Shown here piece after piece: positions 12,801 through 26,737 of a DNA stretch of 26,737 bases. The notes under the pieces are model-generated. The model ran no database searches, was not told where the DNA came from, and saw only the letters and a program-made list of their open reading frames with translations. A program made the position numbers and the translations under genes. Every line of letters begins with the position of its first letter. Position 1 is the stretch's first letter. Location of the stretch: NCBI GenBank assembly GCA_019649035.1, contig BMAT01003404.1, positions 51,061-77,797 on the forward strand. Reading direction: 5' to 3'. Origin of the DNA: Elysia marginata (lineage: Eukaryota > Mollusca > Gastropoda > Plakobranchidae).

Positions 12801-13166
12801 CCTTTAGCATTACTGTGACCTTAATCTGGGCCTTCAAATTAGACAGCGAAAAGCCGCTTAAAAGGCATACTGCCCCACCAGGTTTTTTTATTCCTACCGT
12901 TTGAGTCTTTATTGGATTAGACCGAACATAAAAACTCTTTGCATAATGTCAATATAAACACGAGGAACCAAATACTATAATACTATAACCAAAAGTTATT
13001 TGTGCACAACAGAAATTTTGAATTTACGTCCAATTGTTTGGTTTTCAATCAACCAGCCTTGGCTACAGCTGAACTGTATCTCAGTTTGCTCCTTGGTGAC
13101 TGTTTTCTTCTGAGCCATCACACATATATAAAATCGATGACAATAAAATGGTCGTTGCTGCCTTAT

Positions 13167-13172
13167 TTTATT
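13167..13172 (-). terminator. Candidate proximal poly(A) signal of the Piwi gene
   Basis: AATAAA on the minus strand lies 25 nt after the Piwi stop codon (13198-13200) and is followed by a T-rich stretch. It is the closest hexamer. A more distal site is possible because further minus-strand AATAAA copies occur to the left. Confidence 0.35.
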
Positions 13173-13197
13173 TCCATGCCTGTGTTTTTATATGCCA

Positions 13198-26499
<13,302 letters not shown>

Positions 26500-26696
26500 C
26501 TGAAAGAGAAAACAATTTAGGTTAGTGTAAGTTTTGTGACTGCTGCATCTTAAGACAGAAAAAAAAACCCATGAAGATGCAACATTCCTTTTTTTCCCTT
26601 TAAAATTGCAATTCTTCCCTTGCCAACCCAATTTTTGCTTTGCAGCCTGAGATTTCATGAGGATAATTATTTAAGAACATATTCCAGTCTTATATC

Positions 26697-26737
26697 AGGG
26701 TTCTTGCACCTTGTCAAGAAAGAAATTCAAGTACTTT
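26697..26737. repeat. Interspersed repeat fragment, copy 2 (cut by window end)
   Basis: CAGGGTTCTTGCACCTTGTC followed by AAGAAAGAAATTCAAGTACT is similar to 25051-25090. It starts with CAGGG, which could be an element terminus. Confidence 0.4.

Larger units (their letters stand above)
8501..13166. other. Intergenic or Piwi 3' UTR-side DNA without a gene
   Basis: No supported exon was found. Homopolymer runs on the plus strand are mostly A (near 8546, 9270, 9433, 10410, 10450, 10541, 11340, 12006, 12345), which means T-rich on the Piwi-sense strand. One clear SINE is at about 9552-9818 and a weak one near 9190-9300. A run of AATT units lies near 12452-12472. Minus-strand AATAAA hexamers near 9176 and 12887 could be distal poly(A) signals of Piwi. 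Confidence 0.45.

Overview
This is nuclear DNA of an animal, most likely a mollusc and probably a gastropod. It is AT-rich, has short exons with GT..AG introns, tRNA-derived SINEs, several MITE families and a dense palindromic CTAGAT/AGATCT repeat of the kind I associate with gastropod genomes. The species assignment is an inference from repeat style, not a match. No prokaryotic gene, operon or CRISPR array is present; most long ORFs in the window are chance ORFs in introns and untranslated DNA.

The one gene that can be read with confidence is the 3' half of a PIWI-clade Argonaute on the minus strand (26499 down to 13198). Eleven exons join in phase with GT donors and AG acceptors. They give 518 residues from the end of PAZ through linker, MID and PIWI to a normal C-terminus and stop. 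The DEDH slicer tetrad and the Y-K-Q-K 5'-phosphate pocket are intact. The MID half looks like PIWIL2 (Mili type), while the last residues look more like PIWIL1. The N-terminus, most of PAZ and the promoter lie beyond 26737.

On the plus strand at the left are the last two coding exons (750-823, 2197-2316) of a gene I do not recognise. The two genes are tail to tail, about 10.9 kb apart. The DNA between them holds no convincing gene, only AT-rich sequence, SINE remnants and candidate poly(A) signals. A decayed LINE 3' end lies at about 162-606.

The 4.3-kb Piwi intron between 16191 and 20489 is the most complex part. It holds a same-strand series of coding-looking pieces broken by frameshifts and stops (a candidate decayed nested gene, 18293 to 16748), an (ACT)n run, a CTAGAT-type minisatellite, a promoter-like CCAAT/GCGCA cluster, a 980-bp pogo-like non-autonomous transposon and a possible alternative last exon for Piwi. 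Other Piwi introns hold three copies of one MITE family (12-bp termini, 6-bp target duplications) and one TA-flanked 282-bp MITE.

The clearest new points to check are the nested decayed gene, the alternative Piwi end that would remove two catalytic residues, and the hat-like MITE family. I found no evidence for a wholly new biological system.
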